From the NCBI GenBank assembly GCA_937934165.1, contig CALGZX010000074.1:1-54234 (forward strand): a stretch of 54,234 nt of DNA, in the 5' to 3' direction. The first letter of the stretch is position 1, and each line of letters starts with the position of its first letter. The DNA is from an uncultured Collinsella sp. (lineage in GTDB: Bacteria > Actinomycetota > Coriobacteriia > Coriobacteriales > Coriobacteriaceae). Below the pieces are notes generated by a model. That model was not told where the DNA came from. It saw only the letters and a list, made by a program, of their open reading frames with translations, and ran no database searches. The position numbers were made by a program, and so were the translations under genes. Below are positions 17,701 through 26,600 of this stretch, piece by piece.

Positions 17701-18112
17701 CAATGCCCTCTTTGCCAAGTGCGTCGCCGCCAAGCAGGCAGAACATAACGCAAAGGCCGCACTTGATGCCGCTCAGGCAGACCTTGATGCTGCGACGCCC
17801 GCCTACACCGCGGCGCTCAATGCCTACAACGAGGCGAAGGCAAAACGCGTAGCCGCCGAGCAAGCCCTGAAGGACGAGATCGCCCGCCAGGAGCAAGAGG
17901 CAGCGAAGGCCGAGCAGGCCAAGATCACGCAGGCTGCCGCTAAGCCGGTTGCTGGAAAGCCGTCTGCTGGCAACGCCAAGACGGCCGCCAACTCGGCACT
18001 TCCCATCACAGGCGACAATGCTGCGCTCGCCGGTGAGACGTTTGTCATCGGAGGCGTCGTGCTTGTAGCCGCCGGCGTCTTCCTAACCGACAAGAAACGT
18101 CGTCAGGAGTAA
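14777..18112 (+). CDS. LPxTG-anchored coiled-coil surface protein with central CAP domain
   Basis: 1111 residues; the ATG at 14777 follows GGGAGAAG. Order of parts: signal peptide (1-52, ending FSAFA); Ala/Lys/Glu/Asp-rich coiled coil (~65-455); a CAP/SCP-like domain (~488-650) with LREINEYRKSVG, MLDHSDYARFENAA and VGHYLNIVQP; a second coiled coil (~660-1060); then LPITG at 1075-1079, a hydrophobic helix and KKRRQE, a standard sortase signal. Both coiled coils have strong Ala periodicity, suggesting a long rod holding the CAP domain away from the wall. CAP domains in bacterial surface proteins are of unknown activity; the classic histidine pair is only partly evident. Likely an adhesin or wall-associated rod. 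Confidence 0.88.
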   Translation: MAKYAPKHLEVSGGAEPHRAFAGHKTARLAVTAATTIAMTGSSLLAPFSAFANDLSDTTAQDAIMSPLAAHAGEAAGSAVKTNAQKIADLQAAIDAAKAAEAEAKSDYDTAVAPYTEKQTVRDNAQTAYDASVSNNSQAEAAARAEYARQLDESVKAANSASATLKDAQSKLDTAKADAESKTKALDSAKQAAADARAKLEEAQKAAANATPEEIKAAEQSAADAQKVLDQAKAAKTAADSALADAQQARSAAQSAYNEASGTLASAQQAKTAADGKVVAAQAAYDSAQADLAAAKAGAEGPEYDAAQAKVDAAQSALDQAKQQQAAAEAGLSQANSDVASKRDALTGAESELEAKKQTVAAAENDVTAAQAKADAAQSELTSAKQVHAAELEKAKAAQKQVDQAKAEKEQADKALETAKTNQAAADQAVVDAQKAYDTCKAAADKATTAEAQSVIGFYQFIGANDAADIIYKQSDLNPTTIGDKKDGTSLDNAKLSFGKLREINEYRKSVGLSELKVTAEQMAIAQSNSNYSDAMLDHSDYARFENAAWNYDLKRNVAHQWVDEEKNIFDQAAAKAGLGEIAPKDAWDTFWSHGTEFGEQKVGFGTVGHYLNIVQPDAKTMGYGINSRGTHLSYTYILEVDDNYGSYEKEYSIDELESLFDQYQLSLSKASENLAAAKANLEQKRSTAASKADAVKAAETLVAQKREGVDTANSNLATENGNVAGAAAEVAQAEQNLAKANGKVAEAEDQVKAAQSNVAPAEQVVNQKRAELKASQEQAAQSQKKVDDAKAEALLKQQALQDARKELAKYSADVAAAQEKADKAHQTLDEATAAQTSAQSALEKAERDAAAKKQALTIAKDGVEAKAATAEHAASDLTTAENDFASKQAHADALNNAADNLATAEAAKKDADAAVTAAETALSATNDAVANAEQAVENSQAAPDAAAAALGKLKSVNVENGIATGSDANANDTLNALFAKCVAAKQAEHNAKAALDAAQADLDAATPAYTAALNAYNEAKAKRVAAEQALKDEIARQEQEAAKAEQAKITQAAAKPVAGKPSAGNAKTAANSALPITGDNAALAGETFVIGGVVLVAAGVFLTDKKRRQE

Positions 18113-18170
18113 GGATTTCGGGAGGACGGCTTCTCTTCCCTTCCACCGCTTCGCAAACCCTGCTCAGCAT

Positions 18171-18208
18171 ACGCCGGGGCACCCATCACGCGGGCGCCCC
18201 GGCGTTTT
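18171..18208 (+). terminator. Terminator of the surface protein gene
   Basis: ACGCCGGGGC pairs with GCCCCGGCGT, followed by TTTAC, 59 bp after the stop codon. Confidence 0.75.
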
Positions 18209-18240
18209 ACATTGAACGGCCAGGGCATCTGCTCCGAGAT

Positions 18241-18460
18241 TGTCTCGATCTGCAACAACTAGGACCCAAATATCGGTCTTACTGTTACAGATTGAGATGT
18301 TCGGGTTACCCTCGAATGGTTTGTCTCGATCTGTAACATCTAGCAGGCAAAACAGTCCCCAGATGTTACAGATTGAGACGTTAAGTTGTGGCTCGATGTA
18401 ATATCTAGATCTGTAACAGTTACTCGACAAAAACGGGTCTAGTTGTTACAGATTGAGACA
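18241..18460. repeat. Three-copy array of 59-bp family A elements (A3-A5)
   Basis: Copies at 18241-18299, 18322-18380 and 18402-18460, start-to-start 81 and 80 bp. Arms follow TGTCTCGATCTGTAACA/TGTTACAGATTGAGACA; the 25-bp centres and the 21-22-bp linkers differ. The array lies between the surface protein terminator and the copper operator. A matching array is at 31481-31699. Confidence 0.9.
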
Positions 18461-18537
18461 TTAGACCGGCTACGGTCCGCCGACCTGGCTATCACCTCGG
18501 CCAATAACAGAATGGCATACATTTCAATCTCCACTGT

Positions 18538-18565
18538 ATACCCCCAGGGGGTATGGGTGTATAGT
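18538..18565 (+). promoter_or_regulatory. CsoR-type operator overlapping the copA promoter
   Basis: The perfect 17-bp palindrome ATACCCCCAGGGGGTAT (18538-18554) is of the form known for CsoR-family operators. It covers the spacer of a promoter with -10 TATAGT at 18560-18565. A csoR gene lies at the end of the same cluster. Copper binding to CsoR would release the site and induce copA. Confidence 0.85.
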
Positions 18566-18612
18566 ATCAGCAGGTTAACAATTCCAACACCAAATTACAG
18601 AAAGGAGAAGCC

Positions 18613-20952
18613 ATGGCTCAGGATAAGTTTGACGTGGGCGGTATGACGTGCGCCGCGTGCCAAGCGCACGTGGACCGTGCCGTGAGCAAGCTCGACGGCG
18701 TCCAAAGCGTCGCGGTCAATCTGCTCGCCGGCTCTATGCTGGTGGACTACGACCCTGCGCAGGTCTCCCCCGACGACATCTGCACCGCTGTCGACCGCGC
18801 GGGCTACTCGGCCTCGCCCGTCAGCACGGGCATCGACGCCTCCCAAAACGGCAGTACGCAAGCCAAGTCCGGCGCCGCCCATATGGAGTCGCCCACCAAA
18901 AAGCTGGAGGCCGCCGCCTCCGCCATGCGCACCCGCCTCATCACCTCGATCGTATTCCTCATCCCACTGTTCTACATAGGCATGGGGCACATGCTCGGCT
19001 GGCCGCTGCCCGGTATTTTCACCGACCATACCCACAGCATGACACTCGCGCTCACCGAGCTCGTCCTGCTCATCCCCATCGTCTACGTCAACGACGCGTA
19101 CTTTATCAACGGGTTTAAATCGCTCGCGCACGGCGCGCCCACCATGGACGCCCTTATTGCCGTGGGCGCCACCGCCTCCATCGCCTGGTCGCTCTACGCC
19201 ATGTTCATCATGGCCGACCAGCTAGCCGCAGGTCAGGTGCACGAGGCCATGATGACGAGCATGGACAACCTGTATTTTGAGAGCGCTGGCACCATCCTGT
19301 CGCTCGTCACCGTGGGCAAATACCTCGAGACGCGCAGCAAGTCAAAAACCGGCAGCGCTATCGAGGCACTCATCGACCTGGCGCCCAAGACCGCGACCGT
19401 CGTGGCCGACGACGGCACTGAGGCCACCGTCGACGTCGACAGCATCCTTCCCGGCCAGGTCCTGCGCGTGCGCCCCGGCGAGTCCATCCCCGTCGATGGC
19501 GTGGTGCTCGAGGGCAGCTCGGCCGTGGACGAAAGTGCGCTGACCGGCGAGTCCATCCCCGTGGAAAAGACCGCCGGCAACACCGTCAACGCCGCCACCG
19601 TCAACCGCACCGGATCGTTTACCTTCCGCGCTACGCGCGTGGGCGCCGACACGTCGCTCGCCAAGATTATCCAGCTCGTCGAGGACGCCAACGCCACCAA
19701 GGCGCCCATCGCCCGCATGGCCGACAAGGTCGCCGGCGTGTTCGTGCCCGTGGTGTTTGCAATCTCGGCCGTGACTTTTGTGGCATGGATGGTTTTAACC
19801 GGAAGTATCAACGAAGCGCTCACCTCCGCCGTGGCCGTGTTGGTGATCAGCTGCCCGTGCGCGCTGGGCCTGGCCACGCCCGTCGCCATCATGGTGGGCA
19901 CCGGCAAGGGCGCCGAAATGGGCATTCTGTTTAAGAGCGCCGAGGCACTGGAGAACCTGCGCAGCGTGGGCACCGTGGTGCTCGATAAGACAGGCACCGT
20001 CACCCGCGGCAAGCCTGCCGTGACCGATATTGTAGTTGCCGCGCGCGCCGACGGCTCGCCCGCCATGAGCGAAAAGGCACTGCTCAAGCTTGCCGCTGCA
20101 CTGGAGCGCTCAAGCGAGCACCCGCTGGCCGAGGCGATTATGGCCGAGTGCGAGACGCGCGGAATCGTCGCGCGCATGGTCGAGGACTTTGCCGCCGTGC
20201 CCGGTCGCGGCGTCACGGCGCGCGAGGGGCAAAACGCCATCGCAGCCGGCAACGTTCGTCTGATGAGCGAGCTGGGCGCAGAGGTGCCCGCCGGTCTTGC
20301 CGAGCAATTTGCTACCGAGGGCAAAACGCCGCTGTTCTTTGCCAAGAACGGCGAACTCGTTGGTACCATCGCCGTGGCTGACGAGGTCAAAGAAACGAGT
20401 GCCGAGGCCATCGCCGCACTCCGCAAGCTCGGCGTCGACGTGCGCATGCTCACCGGCGACAACCTCGTGACGGCCGAGGCCATCGCCCGCCGCGTGGGGC
20501 TGAGCAGCGAACAGGTCATCGCCGACGTCCTCCCCGCCGACAAGGAACGCCACGTGCGCGAACTGCAGGATGCGGGCGGCAAGGTCGCCATGGTGGGCGA
20601 CGGCATCAACGACTCCCCCGCCCTGGCGCGCGCCGACGTGGGCCTTGCTATCGGCACCGGCGCCGACATCGCCAAGGAGGGCGCCGACGTGGTACTCATG
20701 CGCAGCGACCTCATGGACGTCGCCCGCGCCATCGAGCTTTCACGCGCCACGATCCGCAACATCAAGCAGGACCTGTTCTGGGCGCTGTTCTACAACGGCA
20801 TCGGCATTCCGCTCGCCGCGGGCGTGTTCTTCCCGCTCACCGGGTGGCAGCTCTCGCCCATGTTTGGCGCCGCAGCGATGAGCCTGTCGAGCGTCTGCGT
20901 CGTGTCCAATGCCCTGCGCTTAAAATCCTTTATGCCTAAAGTGGCAAAATAG
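18613..20952 (+). CDS. copA: Copper-exporting P1B-type ATPase
   Basis: 779 residues, preceded by AAAGGAG. One N-terminal heavy-metal domain with GMTCAAC (residues 10-16), eight predicted membrane segments, TGES in the actuator domain, the intramembrane CPC at 414-416 that defines Cu(I)/Ag(I) pumps, phosphorylated Asp458 in DKTGT, SSEHPLAEAI and GDGINDSPAL. Exports Cu(I) from the cytoplasm using ATP. It is the first gene after the CsoR-type operator and is followed by copZ and csoR, making a self-contained copper resistance unit. Confidence 0.96.
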   Translation: MAQDKFDVGGMTCAACQAHVDRAVSKLDGVQSVAVNLLAGSMLVDYDPAQVSPDDICTAVDRAGYSASPVSTGIDASQNGSTQAKSGAAHMESPTKKLEAAASAMRTRLITSIVFLIPLFYIGMGHMLGWPLPGIFTDHTHSMTLALTELVLLIPIVYVNDAYFINGFKSLAHGAPTMDALIAVGATASIAWSLYAMFIMADQLAAGQVHEAMMTSMDNLYFESAGTILSLVTVGKYLETRSKSKTGSAIEALIDLAPKTATVVADDGTEATVDVDSILPGQVLRVRPGESIPVDGVVLEGSSAVDESALTGESIPVEKTAGNTVNAATVNRTGSFTFRATRVGADTSLAKIIQLVEDANATKAPIARMADKVAGVFVPVVFAISAVTFVAWMVLTGSINEALTSAVAVLVISCPCALGLATPVAIMVGTGKGAEMGILFKSAEALENLRSVGTVVLDKTGTVTRGKPAVTDIVVAARADGSPAMSEKALLKLAAALERSSEHPLAEAIMAECETRGIVARMVEDFAAVPGRGVTAREGQNAIAAGNVRLMSELGAEVPAGLAEQFATEGKTPLFFAKNGELVGTIAVADEVKETSAEAIAALRKLGVDVRMLTGDNLVTAEAIARRVGLSSEQVIADVLPADKERHVRELQDAGGKVAMVGDGINDSPALARADVGLAIGTGADIAKEGADVVLMRSDLMDVARAIELSRATIRNIKQDLFWALFYNGIGIPLAAGVFFPLTGWQLSPMFGAAAMSLSSVCVVSNALRLKSFMPKVAK

Positions 20953-20978
20953 GATCACTATTACGTTCATTTAGAACG

Positions 20979-21077
20979 GGTTTTCCAGGTACCCGAGATT
21001 GACCTGAAAGAGGAGCGACGCGTACTTTGGTACGCGAGCGACGGTTTGAAGGTCAAGGTCGGGTGCCTGGGAAAGCC
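20979..21077. repeat. 99-bp palindrome between copA and copZ
   Basis: GGTTTTCCAGGTACCCGA... at the left is complementary, with few mismatches, to ...TCGGGTGCCTGGGAAAGCC at the right; the arms are about 31 bp. A smaller inner dyad GCGTAC/GTACGC lies in the centre. It ends 22 bp before the copZ start, so in RNA it would form a long hairpin within the operon. Possible roles: processing or stability element, partial terminator, or inserted palindromic repeat. Confidence 0.75.
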
Positions 21078-21099
21078 GACACAACAGAGAGGAATACCC

Positions 21100-21321
21100 A
21101 TGCGTTACACGATCAAGACTTCCGGCCTTATGTGCGGCCATTGCGACGCCACCGTCGAGACGGCGCTGCTCAACGTTGCCGGCGTGACCGACGCCGATGC
21201 CGATCACGAGACTCAGACCGTACAGGTGGAGTGCGCCGACACCGTGACCGCTGAACAGCTCACTGCCGCCGTCGAGGGCGCCGGCGAGAAGTTCCACGCC
21301 CTTTCGGTGACCGCCGCGTAG
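21100..21321 (+). CDS. copZ: Heavy-metal-associated copper chaperone
   Basis: 73 residues, a single HMA domain with the metal-binding motif in GLMCGHCDATVE (Cys12 and Cys15) and a ferredoxin-like fold length typical of CopZ. The start ATG at 21100 follows GAGAGGA. It delivers Cu(I) to CopA or to CsoR. It sits between copA and csoR on the same strand and is separated from each by a palindromic repeat, so its level may be set partly by RNA structure. Confidence 0.92.
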   Translation: MRYTIKTSGLMCGHCDATVETALLNVAGVTDADADHETQTVQVECADTVTAEQLTAAVEGAGEKFHALSVTAA

Positions 21322-21347
21322 CAGACGCTGCCTACTCAATCCTCAGA

Positions 21348-21414
21348 AGTTGCGGTGAAATACGGACTGTTGTGCCGCCCTAGGCCTTTGAACGGTCCGT
21401 ATTTCACCGCAACT
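21348..21414. repeat. 67-bp palindromic element, family B (copy B2)
   Basis: Arms AGTTGCGGTGAAATACGGAC and its complement around a 23-bp centre, between copZ and csoR. Both arms carry ACGGAC where copy B4 carries AGGGAC in both arms. Confidence 0.85.
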
Positions 21415-21456
21415 GACGAGGACATCCGAAAGATCGACCAGAAACGAGGACCCGCC

Positions 21457-21729
21457 ATGATGGCAGACCATAAATCGGTAACCCGCATGCTCAAGACGGC
21501 ACGTGGTCAGATCGACGGCATCCTGCGGATGGTCGAGGAGGACCGCTACTGCGTCGATATTTCCACGCAGCTCATGGCAACGCAGGCGCTCATCGCGCGC
21601 ATCAACGCCGATGTGCTCAAGGCTCACATTGAGGGTTGTGTGACTTCGGCAATTGAATCGGGCGATGAGGAACTCAAGGCCACCAAGCTCGCCGAGATCG
21701 AGCGCGTCGTCGACAAACTCGCCAAGTAA
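21457..21729 (+). CDS. csoR: CsoR-family copper-sensing repressor
   Basis: 90 residues; ATG at 21457 (or the adjacent one at 21460) after GAGGA. The all-helical CsoR/RcnR/FrmR fold is indicated by MLKTARGQIDGILRMVEED and the Cu(I) ligand set Cys32 (RYCVDIS), His57 and Cys61 (KAHIEGCV), the C-H-C pattern that distinguishes copper sensors from the FrmR and RcnR branches. The apo protein would repress the operator at 18538-18554 and copper would release it. Third gene of the copper unit. Confidence 0.93.
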   Translation: MMADHKSVTRMLKTARGQIDGILRMVEEDRYCVDISTQLMATQALIARINADVLKAHIEGCVTSAIESGDEELKATKLAEIERVVDKLAK

Positions 21730-21830
21730 TTGGTGCGATGGGGACAGACCGCTTTGCACCATCTTGGTGCATCGGGGACAGGTACGTTTGCACCACATTG
21801 GTGCAGATTAACCTGTCCCCTTTGCTCTAA
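21730..21830. repeat. Three GGGACAGG-core palindromes in tandem (C2a-c)
   Basis: Units at ~21730-21761, 21764-21796 and 21798-21830. Each is built on TTGGTGC...TTTGCACCA; the first two share GGGGACAG in direct orientation and the third is inverted (AACCTGTCCCC). They follow the csoR stop codon immediately. Same family as 8350-8382 and 8463-8495. Confidence 0.75.
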
Positions 21831-21875
21831 ATCGGGTATAAAGGCGTGCAGCATATCGAACGAAAGGCAATTTGC

Positions 21876-22349
21876 ATGAATGACTTTATGAAGGGCCGCA
21901 ATGGCGCTGACGAGCTCACCATCGTGATGGGTTTTGCCGGCATCGTCATCGCGATGATCGGATCGATAGCCCGCATCCAGTGGCTCAGCTGGATTGCCAT
22001 CGCCGTAATCGTGATTGGCGTGCTGCGCGGCCTGTCCAAAAATATCGACGCACGTCGCAAGGAGAACGAGGCCTTTGTCGCCACGACCGCCAATGTTCCC
22101 GGCTTGGGCAAGTTCGTCGCCAGCTTGGGCGGCGGAGCTGCAGCGGCCAACGCCTCGCGCGCAGCCGGTACTAGCAAGGAAGACTTTGAACGTGCCAAGC
22201 GCACAGCCAAGAAGATGTGGAAGGGCCGCAAGACCACGGCCTATCTCAAGTGCCCCAACTGCGGCCAGATGCTCTCCGTCCCCAAGGGCAAGGGCAAGAT
22301 CCGCGTCACCTGCCCCAAGTGCCACGCCAAGATGGAGACGCGCTCCTAG
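21876..22349 (+). CDS. Small membrane protein with C-terminal zinc ribbon
   Basis: 157 residues; ATG at 21876 after AAAGG. Two adjacent hydrophobic segments (~14-52) form a membrane hairpin; a cytoplasmic stretch rich in Gly/Ala/Lys follows, then a zinc ribbon KCPNCGQML...VTCPKCHAK with four cysteines. No enzymatic motif. Proteins of this build are common in Coriobacteriia and Firmicutes, with unknown function. Neighbours give no clue beyond the preceding copper genes, from which it is separated by repeats. Confidence 0.75.
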   Translation: MNDFMKGRNGADELTIVMGFAGIVIAMIGSIARIQWLSWIAIAVIVIGVLRGLSKNIDARRKENEAFVATTANVPGLGKFVASLGGGAAAANASRAAGTSKEDFERAKRTAKKMWKGRKTTAYLKCPNCGQMLSVPKGKGKIRVTCPKCHAKMETRS

Positions 22350-22370
22350 CCGCCATACCATGGGACAAAT

Positions 22371-22406
22371 AAAAGCCGAGGCCTCGCACTGAGACCTCGG
22401 CTTTTT
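22371..22406. terminator. Bidirectional terminator
   Basis: AAAAGCCGAGG pairs with CCTCGGCTTTTTT around a 10-base loop, between the zinc-ribbon gene (plus) and the amidohydrolase gene (minus), both of which end here. Confidence 0.85.
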
Positions 22407-22440
22407 TGATTATGACAAAGGGATTGCCCCTTTGTCACAC

Positions 22441-23811
22441 CTATGCCACGCCGTCGAGGGCGAGCTCCTCGGCCAGTGCCTCGGACGGCATGGCCATAAT
22501 CGTGTCGAGCTCGGCGTCCACCTCGGGAATACGCTTCACCTTGAGTTTGCGCACCAGATCACCACGGCACATCACGTACGCCGGCTCACGCAGTGCGCAC
22601 AGGTCATCGAGCGGGTTCTTGCGCGTCACCAGGATATCGGCGGCCTTGCCGCACTCGATTGTGCCGGTCTCGCCGCCCAGCCCCAGCAGCTCGGCATTGA
22701 CCTGCGTGGCCGTATGCAGCGCGAAGGCGTTACTCACACCCACGTACTTGGCAAAATAGGCCACCTCACGCCACATGTCGTACTGCGTCACGAACGGGCA
22801 GCTCGAGTCCGTGCCAAGGCCCACCTTAACGCCAGCTTCCAGTGCGGCACGGGCGCTCTCGATGATGCCCGAGCACACGATGTCGCCGTTCTTCTTTTGT
22901 GTATCGGTCGAATGGGTCTTTTCCGGGTCGAGCAATACAAACGGCAGCGCCGGGCTGATAGTGCAGGTAACGCTGGGCGCACGCCCCTCGAGCTGCGTGC
23001 CCGCGGCGCCACGGTACAGCTCCAGAATCTCGGACGTCAACGGAGCGCCGTGCTCAATCGTGTCAACGCCGGCCTCAAGCGCAACCTTCACACCCTCGGT
23101 ACTCTCGACATGGGCCATGACCGGAAGGCCCATATCGTGCGCCGCCTTGCACGCCGCCGCGGCAACCTCCACCGGCATACGCAGCACGCCCGGCTCGCCC
23201 ACCTCGGTCGCATCGAACACACCGCCCGTTACGAACAGCTTAATGACGTCGGCACCGCGCGCATACAGGTCGCGCACCTGTTCGGCTGCCTCGGCGGGAC
23301 TGTTTGCCACCTGGGCGAACAAGCCCGCACCATGGCCGCCCGGCACCGTGACGCCCGTTCCCGGCGCCACCAGGCGAGGACCTTGATACTTGCCGGCGTC
23401 GATGGCATTACGAACGGCGATGTCGGCAAACAGTGGGTCGCCCGCGCCGCGCACCGTGGTCACGCCGCTTGCCAGTTGTTGTTGGGCGCTGCCCTTAAGA
23501 ATATGGCGCACGATGGCGCGCCCCACGGGATTATCGAGCTTCTTCATCAGCGCGCCCGCATCGCCCGCCGAAACCGGCTTGCCCGAACCGCACAGATGCA
23601 CATGCATATTGATGAGACCGGGCATGAGATACGCACCTGCCAGGTCGATGACCTCGGCACCCGCAGGCGCCTGCGCCACAGCACTCGGCCCCATCCATGT
23701 GATGACACCGCGCTCAACGGCCACGGCCATGTCGGGCTGCGGCTCCATATGTTCCGAACCATCCAGGACGGTCGCATTGATAAACAACGTGGAACGATCG
23801 GCAGACGCCAT
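22441..23811 (-). CDS. Amidohydrolase (imidazolonepropionase/Xaa-Pro dipeptidase-like)
   Basis: 456 residues from the ATG at 23811, which follows GGGGGAGGAG. The metal-dependent hydrolase TIM barrel shows MHVHL after a beta-sandwich N-terminus, a candidate carboxylated lysine in DVIKLFVTGG, MAHVES, IEHGAP and GLGTDSS, covering the metal ligands and the general base. The C-terminus rebuilds the sandwich (GTIECGKAADILV). Closest in build to amidohydrolases annotated as imidazolonepropionase-like or prolidase-like; the substrate cannot be told and no hut genes are nearby. No signal peptide, so cytoplasmic. Probably monocistronic. Confidence 0.85.
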   Translation of the reverse strand: MASADRSTLFINATVLDGSEHMEPQPDMAVAVERGVITWMGPSAVAQAPAGAEVIDLAGAYLMPGLINMHVHLCGSGKPVSAGDAGALMKKLDNPVGRAIVRHILKGSAQQQLASGVTTVRGAGDPLFADIAVRNAIDAGKYQGPRLVAPGTGVTVPGGHGAGLFAQVANSPAEAAEQVRDLYARGADVIKLFVTGGVFDATEVGEPGVLRMPVEVAAAACKAAHDMGLPVMAHVESTEGVKVALEAGVDTIEHGAPLTSEILELYRGAAGTQLEGRAPSVTCTISPALPFVLLDPEKTHSTDTQKKNGDIVCSGIIESARAALEAGVKVGLGTDSSCPFVTQYDMWREVAYFAKYVGVSNAFALHTATQVNAELLGLGGETGTIECGKAADILVTRKNPLDDLCALREPAYVMCRGDLVRKLKVKRIPEVDAELDTIMAMPSEALAEELALDGVA

Positions 23812-23959
23812 ATCGAGCTCCTCCCCCTCAGAAAACTTGAACATCTGTCCATTATTATCCAGTGTAGCCCGATTGCCACAGACATATCGGTTAACGGAGG
23901 GAAGAGGGGATGTGGGGGACGGAATACGTTGCAGCCCCATCCCAGCAACATCAGGGGAA

Positions 23960-24018
23960 TGTCTCGATCTGTAACAGTTACGGGCTCAAACAGCCGCCAA
24001 ACGTTACAGATTGAGACA
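23960..24018. repeat. 59-bp palindromic element, family A (copy A6)
   Basis: TGTCTCGATCTGTAACA, 25-bp centre, CGTTACAGATTGAGACA; between two minus-strand genes. Confidence 0.88.
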
Positions 24019-24053
24019 AAGTCAGGGCTGTAGGGCGACACCAGTCACATCCC

Positions 24054-24761
24054 CTACTCCCACTCCTGCTCGTAGATGTTGAGGGACTTTACGTAGCGCC
24101 CCTGGGCGCCCATGATGTCGCGGACCAGGCGCAAAAAGAAGCTGATACGCGAGGTGTCAAAGCCATCCTGCAGGTCCTCCGGATGCACCGCACCAGGCCC
24201 ATCGACCGCCGTGTCACTCAGGCGTGCGATGTCATACAGATAGAGTTGTCCCGCCGTCAGCCAGACATCGTCGACGCAGGCGAGGCGCACCGCAATCGCT
24301 CCGTCGCTCCAATGCTCCTTTTGCACGATATGCGGGTCGTAGACATCAAAGCGACGGTCGGCGCGCGTGTCCTTCAGCGCGACCATACCAGTCGCAGGAT
24401 CCTTGTCCAAAATGCCAAAGCGCGAGAAATACTGCGTGTCGCGTACCTGCTCGAGCCGCTTGAGCGAGGCAGGCGAAAGCGATGTCGGCGGCTCTTCAAC
24501 ATACAGCTCGAGCAGCGTCTTGCCATGGCGATAGGGGCGCTCGAAGAGCAGCCAATCGGTAAATGCCATGTTGTAGGCCATGATTTCGTTTTGCGAAGGC
24601 TCGGTGCAATAGCTGAGCCACGGGTCGACAATGATCTCGAACTGTTCGCGCGCCGGCTCCAAAAACTGGAACTTCCGCAGCATCCAAAAATGGGCCATGT
24701 CGGCAATATCGTTGCCGACGGCTTCGGCCAGCTGCGCTCGATCTAAAGCGTGATCAGTCAT
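24054..24761 (-). CDS. Conserved-looking hypothetical protein
   Basis: 235 residues; ATG at 24761 with a strong GAGGAGGAT in front, and codon use like its neighbours, so it is very likely translated. The sequence is soluble, acidic, rich in aromatic residues and Asp, without signal peptide or membrane segment. I do not recognise a family. Segments such as DPWLSYCTEPSQNEIMAYNM and FDVYDPHIVQKEHWSDGA look like ordered globular protein. No operon partner: 24762-25113 upstream is empty and a repeat lies downstream. Confidence 0.7.
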   Translation of the reverse strand: MTDHALDRAQLAEAVGNDIADMAHFWMLRKFQFLEPAREQFEIIVDPWLSYCTEPSQNEIMAYNMAFTDWLLFERPYRHGKTLLELYVEEPPTSLSPASLKRLEQVRDTQYFSRFGILDKDPATGMVALKDTRADRRFDVYDPHIVQKEHWSDGAIAVRLACVDDVWLTAGQLYLYDIARLSDTAVDGPGAVHPEDLQDGFDTSRISFFLRLVRDIMGAQGRYVKSLNIYEQEWE

Positions 24762-25113
24762 GGCATCCTCCTCAAACTGATGGACCTCAATTTGAGCTTA
24801 CGAGGAGGGTGGGCAGCCACGACCAGCGCGGGCAAAATAGGCCTCCGGCTGCAAACCAGATGCTGACCAAACACTTGACGAAAAGCTTGACCGAAAATGC
24901 GCACCGCAACAAAACCGCAGGTAAACATAGACGGCCAACCCGCCCTTTTGAGCCAGATACCCGCAGCCACCACAGAAACAACAGGTGACCACAGCCCAAG
25001 AAGTCGACAAATGAACACCCGTACGTCGACAAACGAGCAAATCGCTCGCAAAGAGTGTCCCCAACGACTAGACAAAAATGACCAGTCATTGGGGACGTTC
25101 TTAAATGACTACT
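24762..25113. other. Intergenic region with a GGGGAC palindrome
   Basis: No credible gene. A 40-bp inverted repeat lies at 25057-25096: GTCCCCAACGACT and AGTCATTGGGGAC around a 14-bp centre, close to the end of gltD, where it could weakly terminate gltBD transcription. The remaining ~290 bp show nothing identifiable apart from the promoter region expected for the hypothetical gene. Confidence 0.6.
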
Positions 25114-26595
<1,482 letters not shown>

Positions 26596-26600
26596 GGCAC

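Noticed and set aside
18241..18460. The phased repeat arrays as CRISPR
   Set aside because: The units are palindromic with a variable centre inside the repeat, the linkers are only 21-22 bp, there are three copies per array, and no cas gene is visible.
22432..24033. A 533-codon plus-strand frame
   Set aside because: Antisense to the amidohydrolase gene and without any recognisable domain.
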